Assembly: GCF_900091495.1 (NCBI RefSeq)
Contig: NZ_LT607413.1
Coordinates: 5,719,001 to 5,783,000 of the forward strand
Length of the DNA: 64,000 nt
DNA from: Micromonospora echinospora
GTDB taxonomy: Bacteria > Actinomycetota > Actinomycetes > Mycobacteriales > Micromonosporaceae
Direction: 5' to 3'
The translations under genes were made by a program, and so were the position numbers. The notes under the pieces are model-generated. The model did no database searches, was not told where the DNA came from, and saw nothing but the letters and a program-made list of their open reading frames with translations. This document shows positions 18,962-28,119 of this stretch, in pieces (position 1 is the stretch's first letter; every line of letters begins with the position of its first letter).

Positions 18962-20190
18962 CGCAGCGTGAACACCTCGTCCTTCAGGTCCTGGATCACG
19001 GCGTAGTCCTCGGCCATGCCGTCCCCGGTCAGGAAGATCCGCAGGGGAGAGGTGAGCAGGTCCCGGGTGGGACGCATCAGGTCGCCGGGACGTAGCTTGA
19101 CCGCGACGGCGTGCACCGTCGGCAGGGCGGCTATCCGGGCCAGGACGCCGTCGTCGACCGACGCCACCAACCCGGCCCGATCGGTGCTGGTGTTGCACAC
19201 CATCGCGGGCCGGGTGGGGGAGTAGACCCGGCCGGCGTGCCGGGCATGGAAACGCTCCGGGTCCACGTACGCCAGGGCGGTCAGCGACGCCTGGTTGTGC
19301 CCGAGGCACACGTCGTGGAACCCGGGATTCATGTTGCCGTTCATCCGCGCGCCGATCTCCACCAACGCCGGACCGTCCGGCGTGACGATCACCTCGGCAT
19401 GCGCCGATCCGTGGCGGACGCCGAGCGAGGCCAGCACGTCGTCGACGTACGCGATCAGCTCGGGCACCGGCTGTTCGGACGGGTCGAGCAGGACGTCCCG
19501 GTCGTAGACCGGCCGCCCGTCGGCGACGAGACGCTTGTGGTACCGCCACACCCCGCAGACGAACCGCCGGCCGTCGCGGCTGACCGTGTCCACGATGTAC
19601 TCCTCGCCGGGCAGGTACGACTGCACGAGAACATCGGTGTTGGCGGCGCCGTACACGTCGGGCGCGGCGAGCACCGCGCGGGCGGCGGCTTCGACGGCGG
19701 CGTCGTCGTGGCACATCCGGACCCGGTCGGTCCCCGCCGACCGCACGGGCTTCACCACCACCGGGTACGTCGTGTTCTCCTTGATCCAGCACACCAGGTC
19801 GGCGGGGTCCGCCGCGCGGAACTGGCGCGCGCAACGCAGCCCGTCGGCGCGGAGCTGCTCGACCATCCGGTACTTGTCGCGGCGCAGCGGCGAGGACGCC
19901 GAACCGTTGGTCGGCAGGCCGAGCTCTTCGCTGAGCCGGTCGGCGAGAGCCACCCCGGAGTCCTGCCCCGCCACGACACAGATCGGGTCGAGGGCTCGGA
20001 GGCGGGGGAGCGCGTCACCGGAGAAGACGATGTTGTCGGCGAAGGCGGTCAGGTCGGGGCCGGGCAGGGCGTCGTGCATCTGCTCCGCGGCCTGCACGTG
20101 CACGAGATCGACACCGTGCGCGGCGAACGCGGCGGGCAGCAGGTTCCCGGTGGTGTAGGCGTCCACCACCACGCCGACGGGGCGTCTCAT
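18958..20190 (-). CDS. ATP-grasp carboxylate-amine ligase
   Basis: This 410-residue protein has the layout of the carbamoyl-phosphate-synthase-like ATP-grasp ligases. It has an N-terminal Rossmann-like half, then a lid and ATP-binding strand (PVVVKPVRSAGTDRVR near 150-165), LVQSYLPGEEYIVDTVS (near 205), and the metal-binding end HAEVIVTPDGPALVEIGARMNG (near 295). Such enzymes make an acyl phosphate and then join it to an amine, as in dipeptide synthesis by L-amino acid ligases. Both ends overlap neighbours by 4 bp. It most likely forms an amide bond in the pathway. The substrates are unknown. Confidence 0.88.
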   Translation of the reverse strand: MRRPVGVVVDAYTTGNLLPAAFAAHGVDLVHVQAAEQMHDALPGPDLTAFADNIVFSGDALPRLRALDPICVVAGQDSGVALADRLSEELGLPTNGSASSPLRRDKYRMVEQLRADGLRCARQFRAADPADLVCWIKENTTYPVVVKPVRSAGTDRVRMCHDDAAVEAAARAVLAAPDVYGAANTDVLVQSYLPGEEYIVDTVSRDGRRFVCGVWRYHKRLVADGRPVYDRDVLLDPSEQPVPELIAYVDDVLASLGVRHGSAHAEVIVTPDGPALVEIGARMNGNMNPGFHDVCLGHNQASLTALAYVDPERFHARHAGRVYSPTRPAMVCNTSTDRAGLVASVDDGVLARIAALPTVHAVAVKLRPGDLMRPTRDLLTSPLRIFLTGDGMAEDYAVIQDLKDEVFTLR

Positions 20191-21479
20191 CGGGCCTTCC
20201 GGTGGAACACGCAGCCGACGTACGAACCGTCGCCGAGGAAGCGGATGTCCTGACCGGCGCCGGGGATGCCCTTGACGAAGGCCCCGCCGTAGTCGCCGTC
20301 GGTGAGGAAGACCCCCCAGCTCAGGAGGCAGGGCACCGCCCGCCCGTCGGCGTCGAGGAAGCGTTCGGCGACCGGCCGCACCCGGCGCTGCACGACGTGC
20401 GGTGCGGACAGGGCCGCCTCGAGACGCTCGTTCCAGGTGGTGGGGTCGACCATCCAGCCGGCGGTGATGCCCCGGCCGGCGTACCCGGTGCTGGGCTTGA
20501 GGAGCAGCTCCTCCCGGTGTTCACGGGCGTGGTCGAGGAGACCCCGGTCCAGCCGCCGGGTCCACGGCAGCAGCCGGTCCACCACCTCCCGTTCGTCGGC
20601 GGTGAGGGCCTGCCGGCACGCGTCCTCGGCGAGCAGCGCCAGGCACTCCTTGATGCCGTACAGGTCTGCGGCGAACGGCGCGAGCAGGGTCGCCGCGCCG
20701 TCGTCGGCGGCGCGCAGCAGGGGCCGGACGAGCGCGTCCGCCTCGGGCGAGCCGTCGAGCCGGCCGAGCTGGAAGGTACGGAAGACCCGGTCGACGCGTC
20801 GTCCACCGGCGGTCAGGACCCCGCCCTGATAGGCCAGTTCCCCGGCCCGGCAGGCGAACGCCTCGTGTCCGGCCGCCGCCAGTGCGGCCAGGAACAGCGT
20901 CAGATGGTCGTGGCTCCCGCCGGGCCAGGTCAGCACCGCGATCGGGTGCGCCGAGGGCGGGTACGTCCGGAGCATCCCGGCGATCGGGTCGCGGTAGGTG
21001 AGGTCGTGACGGGCCGCGAACACGGCGAAGGCCGGATCCGCCAGCATGGCCCGGTTCATCTCGGCGATCTCGCAGCCGCCGAGCGAACTGCTGGTGTTGA
21101 ACTCGACGAGGCGGAAACCGGCGGCGTCCTGGACGAGGTCGGCCCGTCCGATCGACGGCAGCTCCCGAGCGGACACGTCCGACGCGGCAGCCTGCGCTTC
21201 GGGTAGACCCAGCGCTCGGGCCAGCGCCGCCGGTTCGCCGTCGAAGAGCCGGTCGGGCAGCGAGCGCAGGACGTCGAGGAAGACCCGGAGGTCACGTCCG
21301 AGAGAGGCGGCGGTGTCCGCCTCGAGCAACGCCGGGCGGTTGAAGATGGGCCGGCCGAGCCAGGCGTGGGTACCGCCGAACGCGGGGGCGGCCGTGTCGA
21401 TCGAGCCGACATCGGCGAGAAGGTCGCGGGTGAGCGCGTTCTCCGCCAGGGGTGTCCCGGCGACGGTGGTGGTCGTCAT
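20187..21479 (-). CDS. Glutathionylspermidine-synthase-like (circularly permuted) ATP-grasp protein
   Basis: This 430-residue protein has GRADLVQDAAGFRLVEFNTSS-like and LGGCEIAEMN segments (near 140-165) and, near the C-terminal third, LLLKPSTGYAGRGITAGW followed by PHVVQRRVRP. This late position of the ATP-binding strand and the EFN motif are typical of the circularly permuted ATP-grasp fold of glutathionylspermidine synthases and DUF-type relatives. These activate carboxylates with ATP to make amides. The ATG at 21479 shares one base with the upstream stop. It is a second, structurally distinct ligase in the same operon, suggesting two successive amide bonds. Assignment to the permuted fold is from motifs only. 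Confidence 0.75.
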   Translation of the reverse strand: MTTTTVAGTPLAENALTRDLLADVGSIDTAAPAFGGTHAWLGRPIFNRPALLEADTAASLGRDLRVFLDVLRSLPDRLFDGEPAALARALGLPEAQAAASDVSARELPSIGRADLVQDAAGFRLVEFNTSSSLGGCEIAEMNRAMLADPAFAVFAARHDLTYRDPIAGMLRTYPPSAHPIAVLTWPGGSHDHLTLFLAALAAAGHEAFACRAGELAYQGGVLTAGGRRVDRVFRTFQLGRLDGSPEADALVRPLLRAADDGAATLLAPFAADLYGIKECLALLAEDACRQALTADEREVVDRLLPWTRRLDRGLLDHAREHREELLLKPSTGYAGRGITAGWMVDPTTWNERLEAALSAPHVVQRRVRPVAERFLDADGRAVPCLLSWGVFLTDGDYGGAFVKGIPGAGQDIRFLGDGSYVGCVFHRKAR

Positions 21480-22561
21480 CAGGGATGCTCCAGGGTCAGG
21501 TAGGGGGTGATCTTTCCGGTCCGGTCGTTGTGGGCGAGCCGGTCGACGCGGACGAACCGCACGGCATCCGGTTGGGCACCGGCGATGGCGTCGAGGGCGT
21601 ACACCCGACGCAGGACGTACTCGCGCAGACCCGGCGCCGCACCGCCGCGGTAGCGGATCTCGACGGCGGCGAGGCTGGACGCGTCGCGTGGGTCCATGGT
21701 CAGCGCGAGCTGCGCGTCGGCGACACCGGGCGCCTCGCGTGCCGCCTCGAGCAGGTCGCCGAGGCACAGCAGGGTGTTGAAGAACTTGACGCGATCGTCG
21801 GCCCGGCCGAGCACCCGTAGGCCGTCGCCCCGGCCGCACGGGCAGGCGGCGGATGTCACCCGGTCGCCGAGCCGGTACCGCTGAGCCGGCGCCGGCCAAC
21901 CCTCGCCGTGCCGGCTGAGCAGGGTGCCGTCGCAGTCGACCTCGAGCACCTGGTCGGGCAGCAGATGCAGGACGGCCGGGTCGCAGGCGGGATCGTTGAC
22001 CGCGATCACGTACGTTTCGATCGAGCCGTAGTTGCCCCACAGCCCGGCGTCCGGGAAGGCCGCCCGGATCGCGTCCCGCCGGGCCGTGGTCAGTGGTTCG
22101 CCGACCCAGATGACGGTGCGCACCGGCAGGGTGGGGCGCAACGGCGCGGCGGCCGCGGCGAACTCGGCCAGCACGCTCGGTGCCCCGGCCAAGGCGGTCA
22201 CGCCGGTGTCCGCGAGAGTGTCCCACCAGTCGGGCAGGTCGTGCGCCGCCACCGGTCCCATCGGCAGCACGGACGCCGCACAGCCGGCCGCCAGGGCGTT
22301 GTAGAAGTAGTGCGCGCCCCACAGCCGGCCGGGGCGGAACAGATTGAGCAGCACGTCCCCGGGGCCCAGCGGACGCCAGTCACGCAGCAACCGGGGGACA
22401 CCCTGGTGATGTGCGATCGAGGTCACCTTGATCCGCCCGGTGGTGCCTCCGCTCGCGACCAGTTGGCCGCCGCTGCCGGCCGTCGCGGCGCGACTGAGGG
22501 CGGCGACGTCGCCCGGGCCGGTCTCGGCGACGAACGGCACGGGGGCTGATCCGATCAGCAT
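21479..22561 (-). CDS. Adenylate-forming enzyme (CoA-ligase-like)
   Basis: About 360 residues, shorter than typical ANL enzymes because the N-terminal subdomain is reduced. Visible core motifs are SGGTTGRIK (A3, near 40), GNYGSIETYV (A5-like, near 175), YRLGDRV, LGRADDRVKFFN (A8, near 245) and the late catalytic-lysine segment TGKITPYL. It probably adenylates a carboxylic acid and may load a carrier or CoA. The ATG at 22561 has GGAGG five bases away and was chosen over a GTG six bases earlier that lies against the same site. It overlaps the amidase stop by 7 bp. Confidence 0.85.
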   Translation of the reverse strand: MLIGSAPVPFVAETGPGDVAALSRAATAGSGGQLVASGGTTGRIKVTSIAHHQGVPRLLRDWRPLGPGDVLLNLFRPGRLWGAHYFYNALAAGCAASVLPMGPVAAHDLPDWWDTLADTGVTALAGAPSVLAEFAAAAAPLRPTLPVRTVIWVGEPLTTARRDAIRAAFPDAGLWGNYGSIETYVIAVNDPACDPAVLHLLPDQVLEVDCDGTLLSRHGEGWPAPAQRYRLGDRVTSAACPCGRGDGLRVLGRADDRVKFFNTLLCLGDLLEAAREAPGVADAQLALTMDPRDASSLAAVEIRYRGGAAPGLREYVLRRVYALDAIAGAQPDAVRFVRVDRLAHNDRTGKITPYLTLEHP

Positions 22562-23937
22562 GGCCACCTCCCGGTGAGTGTCGTGGCGACCCGGGCCGCG
22601 ATCGTCGCGGACACACCCAACCGGTGCTCCACGGCCACGCCCAGGTCGAGAAGGGCGCCTTCCCCGCCGGCTCGGCCGACGAACTGCACGGCGAGCGGCC
22701 CGAGTTCGTCGTCGACGACGGCCGGCAGCACCAGCGCCGGCATCCCGGCGAAGCTGGCGATCGGCGTGTAGCCGATCCGGTCGGTGTAGTCGGCGTCGGC
22801 GGGCTTCGGCAGCGTCGGCCGACCCGCCCGATCGACCACCCGCTTCGGCGGCGACGGACTCACAGGCAGCAGCATGACGTCGACGCCGGTCTTGTCGAGG
22901 AAGGTGGGCATCGCCGCGCGGAACTCCCGCTGCGCGTCGTGCAGTTCACGGTGGCGGCCGGCGGTGACGGCCTCGCGCAGGGACGCGCGGGCGGTCGCGG
23001 AGATGGTCATCCCGAGCCGGGCCTCCGTCTCCGCGACCACCTCGGCGACATCCGCCGCACAGAGTTCCCAGGCCAACTCGCGGGCGCTCCACATCGCCTC
23101 GGGGAGCTCGATCTCCCTGACCGTGAAGCCGAGGTCGCGTAGCACGTCCACGACCCGTTCCTGCGCGCCTGCCATGGGCGGGGCGGCCGAGGCGGCGTTC
23201 CGCACCGTCGCCACCACCGGTCGGCCCGTGTGCCCGCGGTGCGGCAGAGGGGCCACCGGTGCGCGCAGCCACAGCAGTCGGAGGTCCTCGACGGTGCGGG
23301 CCATCAGACCGATGGAGTCCTGGGTGGGCGACACCGGCAGCACCCCGGCCAGGCGCGCCGGATGCCAGGAGACGCGCAGCCCGGCGATCCCGCAGTTCGC
23401 CGCCGGCCACCGGGCGGATCCGAGGACATCGGTGGCGAGGGCGTAGTCGCTGATCCCCGCGGCCACCGAGACGGCGGAGCCGGTGCTCGATCCGCCCGGC
23501 GACAGGTCCGGGAAGGCCGGATTGAGCGCCTGGTCCGGTGGGCCGATGTTCAGCTCCGTCGCGTAGGCCTTGCCGACCACGGACAGCCCGATCTCCCTGA
23601 GCCGCGCGGCGGCGTCCGCCGTGACGGCAGGGTGGTGACGGTGGACGGCGTGACCGAGGCTGGTCGGCACTCCCGCCACGTCGATCGTGTCCTTGACGGT
23701 CACCGTCCAGCCGCCGTGGTCGGCCAGCGGGTCCACCCACCGCAGTGCGCGGGTGAGCCGGTCCGCGTGCGCGACCCACGCCCGACGCGCTTCGGACCAG
23801 GTGGCCCGGTCCAGGCCGGCGTCGGCGAGCGCGGTGTCCCGTCCGGCCACCGGGCCGAGCAGCAACGGCACGGCCCGCTCGTCGGGCGGGGCGACCAGGG
23901 CGCGGTCGAGGTAGCGCAGCGCCGCCGCCCTGCTCAT
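22555..23937 (-). CDS. Amidase-signature family enzyme
   Basis: The 460-residue protein has the complete amidase-signature triad in order: Lys82 (VTVKDTIDVAG), the cis-serine in SPGGSSTGSAVS (near 151) and nucleophile Ser174 (LGSARWPAA). Family members hydrolyse or transfer amides, as in GatA, fatty-acid amide hydrolases and several peptide or aminoacyl transferases. It overlaps the RimK-like gene by 4 bp and the adenylate-forming gene by 7 bp. In this amide-forming operon it may remove a protecting acyl group, release ammonia or catalyse transamidation. Which of these applies is inference. Confidence 0.9.
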   Translation of the reverse strand: MSRAAALRYLDRALVAPPDERAVPLLLGPVAGRDTALADAGLDRATWSEARRAWVAHADRLTRALRWVDPLADHGGWTVTVKDTIDVAGVPTSLGHAVHRHHPAVTADAAARLREIGLSVVGKAYATELNIGPPDQALNPAFPDLSPGGSSTGSAVSVAAGISDYALATDVLGSARWPAANCGIAGLRVSWHPARLAGVLPVSPTQDSIGLMARTVEDLRLLWLRAPVAPLPHRGHTGRPVVATVRNAASAAPPMAGAQERVVDVLRDLGFTVREIELPEAMWSARELAWELCAADVAEVVAETEARLGMTISATARASLREAVTAGRHRELHDAQREFRAAMPTFLDKTGVDVMLLPVSPSPPKRVVDRAGRPTLPKPADADYTDRIGYTPIASFAGMPALVLPAVVDDELGPLAVQFVGRAGGEGALLDLGVAVEHRLGVSATIAARVATTLTGRWPC

Positions 23938-24887
23938 CGGGCCGCCTGGAGTTCGTGACGTCGCGCGTACGCCGCGAAGCGCGTCGCCACCACCTCGTGC
24001 ACGGTGTCCGGGGGGAACAGCAGACGGGACACCGCGCCGTCGGCCTCCAGCTCGGACAGCCACAGTCCACCGTCGGCGGTGCGGAGAATGTCGATGCACA
24101 CGTAGGGCAGGTCGAGGCGGTCGGACACCATGCGGGCCAACTCGTGTACGGCGGGTTCGAGGTCTCGCCGTACGGTGAACGAGCCGCCCCGGCTGACGTT
24201 GGCCACGTGCGACCCGGGTTTCGGCCGCCGGTCGACGGCCGCCACGATCCTCCCCTCGACGACGATGGCCCGGGTGTCGGCGACCACGTCGGCCAGGCAG
24301 GGCTGGACGACGATGCCGGTGCCGCTGCCCGCCGCGAGCCCGAGCACCGCCTCCAGCGAGGCCCGGTCGGCGCACGGCACGCAGCCCTGCCCGCCGCTCC
24401 AGGCGGTCGGCTTGACGAAGACCGGAAACCACTCGTCCGGCACCAGCCGGTGCTGGCCGATGCGGTGCACGTCCCGGTCGGCGGTCAGCCGCACCGTCGG
24501 GATCACCGGCACCGGGGAATCGGCGAAGGAGGCCAACGTGGCGTACTTGTCGTTGAGCAGGATGCCGGCGCCGATGGGAATGGGAAGCCAGAAACCCATC
24601 GCCTCCAGGCAGGTCGCGACGGAAATTCCGGTCCACAGGTCAGAAATGTGGGTCGGGCCGGTACGTACGCCGTAGACGACGATGTCGCGGTCCGGGGAGA
24701 GCGCATCGTCGCGGTAGTAGGCGACCCCGTCGGAAATCGCGACGTGATCCGGGGGCGCCACGACGAAGTCGAGGCCGGCGCGTGCTGCTCCGGCAGCGTA
24801 GTCGGGCCAGAATTCCTGTTCCTCGTACGCCCGTAGCAGCTCCGAGCTGCGATCGGGGAAAAGGTAGAGGATGCGCTGGTCAGCCAT
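23934..24887 (-). CDS. RimK-like ATP-grasp ligase, first gene of the operon
   Basis: This 317-residue protein has the ATP-binding lysine strand FPVFVKPTAWSGGQGC (near 155), a central GIVVQPCL, and the closing acidic motif WLSELEADGAV (near 283). This is close to RimK-type amino acid ligases and to tetratricopeptide-free ATP-grasp proteins that ligate an amino acid to a peptide or carrier. The start codon ATG lies after GGTGAGGTGTC. It is the promoter-proximal gene of the minus operon and the third ATP-grasp enzyme of the locus. It is expected to form an amide bond with ATP; substrates are not known. Confidence 0.85.
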   Translation of the reverse strand: MADQRILYLFPDRSSELLRAYEEQEFWPDYAAGAARAGLDFVVAPPDHVAISDGVAYYRDDALSPDRDIVVYGVRTGPTHISDLWTGISVATCLEAMGFWLPIPIGAGILLNDKYATLASFADSPVPVIPTVRLTADRDVHRIGQHRLVPDEWFPVFVKPTAWSGGQGCVPCADRASLEAVLGLAAGSGTGIVVQPCLADVVADTRAIVVEGRIVAAVDRRPKPGSHVANVSRGGSFTVRRDLEPAVHELARMVSDRLDLPYVCIDILRTADGGLWLSELEADGAVSRLLFPPDTVHEVVATRFAAYARRHELQAAR

Positions 24888-25064
24888 GACACCTCACCGT
24901 CTGGGTCGGGGACCCGCACAGCATGCCGGCCGGCGTTTAAGGAACGCTTAAGGCTGGCCAAAGTGGCTACGTGACAGCGGTCGATTTCTTAAGCATCGTG
25001 GACGACCTGTCGTGGCCGCTGTTAATGTCCGCACCGGACCGACGCGGAATAGCGAGGTATGCAG
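24888..25064. promoter_or_regulatory. Divergent promoter region of the two biosynthetic operons
   Basis: This 177-bp interval separates the RimK-like operon (minus) from the plus operon. It contains a pair of similar octamers, GTTTAAGG at 24935-24942 and GCTTAAGG at 24946-24953, whose starts are 11 bp apart. Bases 25023-25028 (TAATGT) fit a -10 box for the plus operon. Its AT content is higher than the surroundings. SARP regulators bind heptamer direct repeats with 11-bp periodicity, and a SARP gene ends this locus. Confidence 0.65.
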
Positions 25065-26399
25065 ATGATCTGGCATCACGAGGAACGCATCGACGTGCTG
25101 GCGCAGGCCCGCCGGGAAATGTGCGGCAGTGGCGGACGGATTCCCGACGCACATTTCTACGAGCGTAAGTTGGCCGAGGTCTGGCGGCGAGCCGGGAACA
25201 GTCCGGCGTACGCGGGAATCGGCGGGTACAGTCCGGCGGCGTTCGCTGCGCTGCCCGTCACCGCCAGGGAGGAGCTCAAGGCCCGCCCCGCCGACTTCCT
25301 CGCCGTCGCGCCGAACGCGGCGCTGCGCTACTACGAGACCACGGGAAGCACTGGCGCGCCCACGCCGACGCCGAGGCTGGCCGAGGACGTCATCTGGAAC
25401 ACGGTCTCGGTGGCGGAGGCGTGGCGGGAGTTGCTCGACCGGCCGGACGAACGGGTGCTGAACCTGCTGCCCTCGGACGTGGTGCCGGTCGGCGACCTGG
25501 TGGCCCAGGCGTGTGACTACCTCGACGTGGCGCACACCCGGGCGTACCCGTTCACCACCGGCATCCTCGACTGGGACCGACTTGCCGACCTGTGGTGCAA
25601 CGTCGCCCCCACGACGGTCTTCGTGGCTCCCGGGGTCGCACTGCAATGGACCCGGCTGGCCAAACAGCGCCGGATGCTGGACAAGCTCAGCGACTCCGTA
25701 CGGCGACTCATGCTGCTCGGCGAGGTCAACACCCCGGCGTTGCGGGCCCGGCTCGGCCGGTGGTGGGGCGCCACGGCGCTGGACGGTAGTTACGGCAGCA
25801 CCGAGACCGGCACCCTGGCCGCCGCGTGCACGGCCGGCAACCAGCACCTGCTGCCCACCGCCGCGTACTTCGAGCTGATGACCGGGCAGGGTCTGGTCCC
25901 CGCCGGAGCGGGCGCCTGTGCCGGCACCGCCTCGGGGACGGGCGAACTGGTGGTGACGCCGCTGAACGCGTACGCCCGGCCGCTGCTGCGGCTCAACACC
26001 GGGGACGTGGTGACCCTGACCACCGGCTGCCCGTGCGGCCGGCGCACACCGCTGGTACGGGTACACGGCCGCGCCTCCGACACCACGCAGGTGCGGGGTG
26101 TGGCGCTCGCACCGGGGCAGGTGGAGGAGATCGTGTACGCCGCCACCACCGCCACCGGCTACCTGATCGAGGTGGACGCCGCCGGCACCTGGGCCCGCCT
26201 GCTGCTCGAACGGGAGGTCGACGGCTATCGCGCGGGCGAGCCTGCGATGGTCCAGGCCCTCCAGAACGTCTTCGAACGGAGCCTCGGGCTGGCCTGGGAC
26301 CAGGTGGCCTTCGTCAACACCCTGCCCGTCAACACCAAGAGCGGAGCCGCGCAGAAGAGCTGGAAGCGGTCGAACGTGCGCGTGCTGGAGTCGGCATGA
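25065..26399 (+). CDS. Adenylate-forming enzyme, phenylacetate-CoA-ligase-like
   Basis: This 444-residue protein resembles PaaK/F390-synthetase-type ligases. It has the A3 loop ETTGSTGAPTPTPR near 90, DGSYGSTETGTLA near 240, a cysteine pair in GCPCGRR (near 322), VHGRASDTTQVRG (A8, near 336) and a lysine-rich late segment with NTKSGAAQKSWK. It should activate an aromatic or other carboxylic acid as the adenylate. The ATG at 25065 is preferred to the one at 25059 because GAGG ends seven bases before it. It overlaps the next gene by 4 bp. With the ACP and the MIO enzyme in the same operon, an aromatic acid is a plausible substrate. Confidence 0.85.
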   Translation: MIWHHEERIDVLAQARREMCGSGGRIPDAHFYERKLAEVWRRAGNSPAYAGIGGYSPAAFAALPVTAREELKARPADFLAVAPNAALRYYETTGSTGAPTPTPRLAEDVIWNTVSVAEAWRELLDRPDERVLNLLPSDVVPVGDLVAQACDYLDVAHTRAYPFTTGILDWDRLADLWCNVAPTTVFVAPGVALQWTRLAKQRRMLDKLSDSVRRLMLLGEVNTPALRARLGRWWGATALDGSYGSTETGTLAAACTAGNQHLLPTAAYFELMTGQGLVPAGAGACAGTASGTGELVVTPLNAYARPLLRLNTGDVVTLTTGCPCGRRTPLVRVHGRASDTTQVRGVALAPGQVEEIVYAATTATGYLIEVDAAGTWARLLLEREVDGYRAGEPAMVQALQNVFERSLGLAWDQVAFVNTLPVNTKSGAAQKSWKRSNVRVLESA

Positions 26400-28096
26400 C
26401 CCGCGTCGCCAGCGGCCCGGCCGGTAGCGGCGAGGCCGACCTGTGGTGCACGTACGCAGCCGTGCGCACCCTGGCGTGGCTCGGCCGCACCGACGCGGTG
26501 GACGACCGCGCCGGTGTGCGGGCCTGCCTGACCGGCCGACGCAACGCCGACGGCGGGTACGCGTGGAGCAGGGGCATGGCATCCGACGCGTGGGCCACCT
26601 ACTACTGCACCCAGGCGCTCGCCGAGCTGGGGGAGGCGGTACCGCAGGCGGACCGCACCCGGGACTGGCTGCGGGACACCTGGTCCGGCGAGGCGTACGG
26701 CATGACGCCCGGCCAGGCTCCCGACGTCTGGGCCACCCACTTCTCCACCCGTACCGCGCGCACGATCTGCGGTGACACGGTGCCGGACCGGGCTGCGCTG
26801 ACCGGCTGGCTGCGTGCCCTGCAGTCGCCGGACGGCGGCCTCTGCTGGACGCCCGGCGACGCGGAGCACGGCGACGCCGACGTGCGCGCGTGCTACTACG
26901 GCGTCATGTCGTGGCTGGAGGCCGGGAGCGGCGACCCGCCGCCGTGGGACGTGCCACGGTTGGTGGCCTGGCTGCGCCGGAGGCAGGACCGGGACGGCGG
27001 ATTCCGGTTCACCGAGGCTGCGGAGGTGCCCTGTCTCTGGGCGACGTACCGGGCGACGGCTGCCCTGGCCGCCCTGGGGGCGGCCCCCCGGGACCCGGCC
27101 GCCGTGATCTTCTGGCTGCTCGGGATGCGGGGCGGTAGCGGCGCGTTCGTGCGCTGGGCCGGCTACCCCGTCGAGGACGTGTGGGCCGCCTTCTGCGCGG
27201 TCGGCACCCTGCGCGCCCTGGGGGCACCGACCGGGCTCGTCGAGGCGCCGGTCGTGGCCCGGATCCGCGCTGTCGCCTGCCCCGGTGGCTACACCTACCG
27301 GGAGGCGTCGCTGGCCGCGGACGCGCTGACCACCGCCGCGGTGATCCTGTCGAACGGCGGCGGCGGCGACGCGGCGGCGAGGACCTGGCTCGAAGGCTGT
27401 CAACTGCCCAACGAGGGCGGAGTCATGTACATGCCCGGTCGCGGTGCGGAGGTGCGGTGCACCCTGTGGGCGCTGGCCGCCGGCGCCTTCGCCGGCGACG
27501 CCGTGGGCCGGTCGCGGATCGCTCGGTGGATCGTCGACCTCCAGAATCCGGACGGCGGCTTCGGACACTGGTCGGGCCGTGGGTCCGACCTGGTGTCCAC
27601 GGTGTCGGCGGCGGAGATCCTGCGGCTGCTCGGCGTCGCGCCGCGCCGCGGCCTCGACGCGGAGCGGCTGCTCGGCTTCGTGCGTTCGTGCGCGTCCGGG
27701 GCCGGGCACGCCCCCGTGCCGGGCGGCCGTCCCACGCTCCGCTCCGGCCTTCAGGCGCACCGGCTGCTGGCGGCGCTCGGCCACCCGGACGCGTCCGCGG
27801 TGACCCGGCTGCTCGCCGCCCACCGGGTGCGCGGCGGCGGCTGGGCCAACGAGGGCAACCGGATGCCGGACCTGCTCTCCACGTACGAGGCGGTGTTGAC
27901 CACGGACCGTCTGGGCCTGCCACTCGACGGTTCGCCCGTTGCCCGGTTCCTGGACAGCACGGACCGGGACGGCAGCACCGCCTGGACACCACTGGCACCC
28001 ACCGGTGGCGGCATGCTGGCCGACTGTCTCGGCGGGCTGCTCCGCACACGGCTCTCCCGCCGGCGGCGTCCACTGCCGGCCGTCGTCCTGTCCTGA
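26396..28096 (+). CDS. Prenyltransferase/squalene-cyclase-repeat toroid protein
   Basis: This 566-residue protein is built of repeated helical units with QxxDGG-type motifs: RNADGGYAW, LQSPDGGLCW, RQDRDGGFRF and LQNPDGGFGHW. The segment DADVRACYYG (near 160) matches the zinc-aspartate/cysteine motif region of protein prenyltransferase beta subunits (DVRxxY), and the end has PDLLSTYEAVL. There is no DxDD terpene cyclase motif and no obvious QW-box set of a squalene cyclase. The role in the operon is unclear: it could be a prenyl transferase or cyclase, or a scaffold holding intermediates. It overlaps the upstream stop by 4 bp. Family is fairly clear, function is not. Confidence 0.8.
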   Translation: MTRVASGPAGSGEADLWCTYAAVRTLAWLGRTDAVDDRAGVRACLTGRRNADGGYAWSRGMASDAWATYYCTQALAELGEAVPQADRTRDWLRDTWSGEAYGMTPGQAPDVWATHFSTRTARTICGDTVPDRAALTGWLRALQSPDGGLCWTPGDAEHGDADVRACYYGVMSWLEAGSGDPPPWDVPRLVAWLRRRQDRDGGFRFTEAAEVPCLWATYRATAALAALGAAPRDPAAVIFWLLGMRGGSGAFVRWAGYPVEDVWAAFCAVGTLRALGAPTGLVEAPVVARIRAVACPGGYTYREASLAADALTTAAVILSNGGGGDAAARTWLEGCQLPNEGGVMYMPGRGAEVRCTLWALAAGAFAGDAVGRSRIARWIVDLQNPDGGFGHWSGRGSDLVSTVSAAEILRLLGVAPRRGLDAERLLGFVRSCASGAGHAPVPGGRPTLRSGLQAHRLLAALGHPDASAVTRLLAAHRVRGGGWANEGNRMPDLLSTYEAVLTTDRLGLPLDGSPVARFLDSTDRDGSTAWTPLAPTGGGMLADCLGGLLRTRLSRRRRPLPAVVLS

Positions 28097-28119
28097 CCAC
28101 CGTCCCTGGAGGCTCTGTC

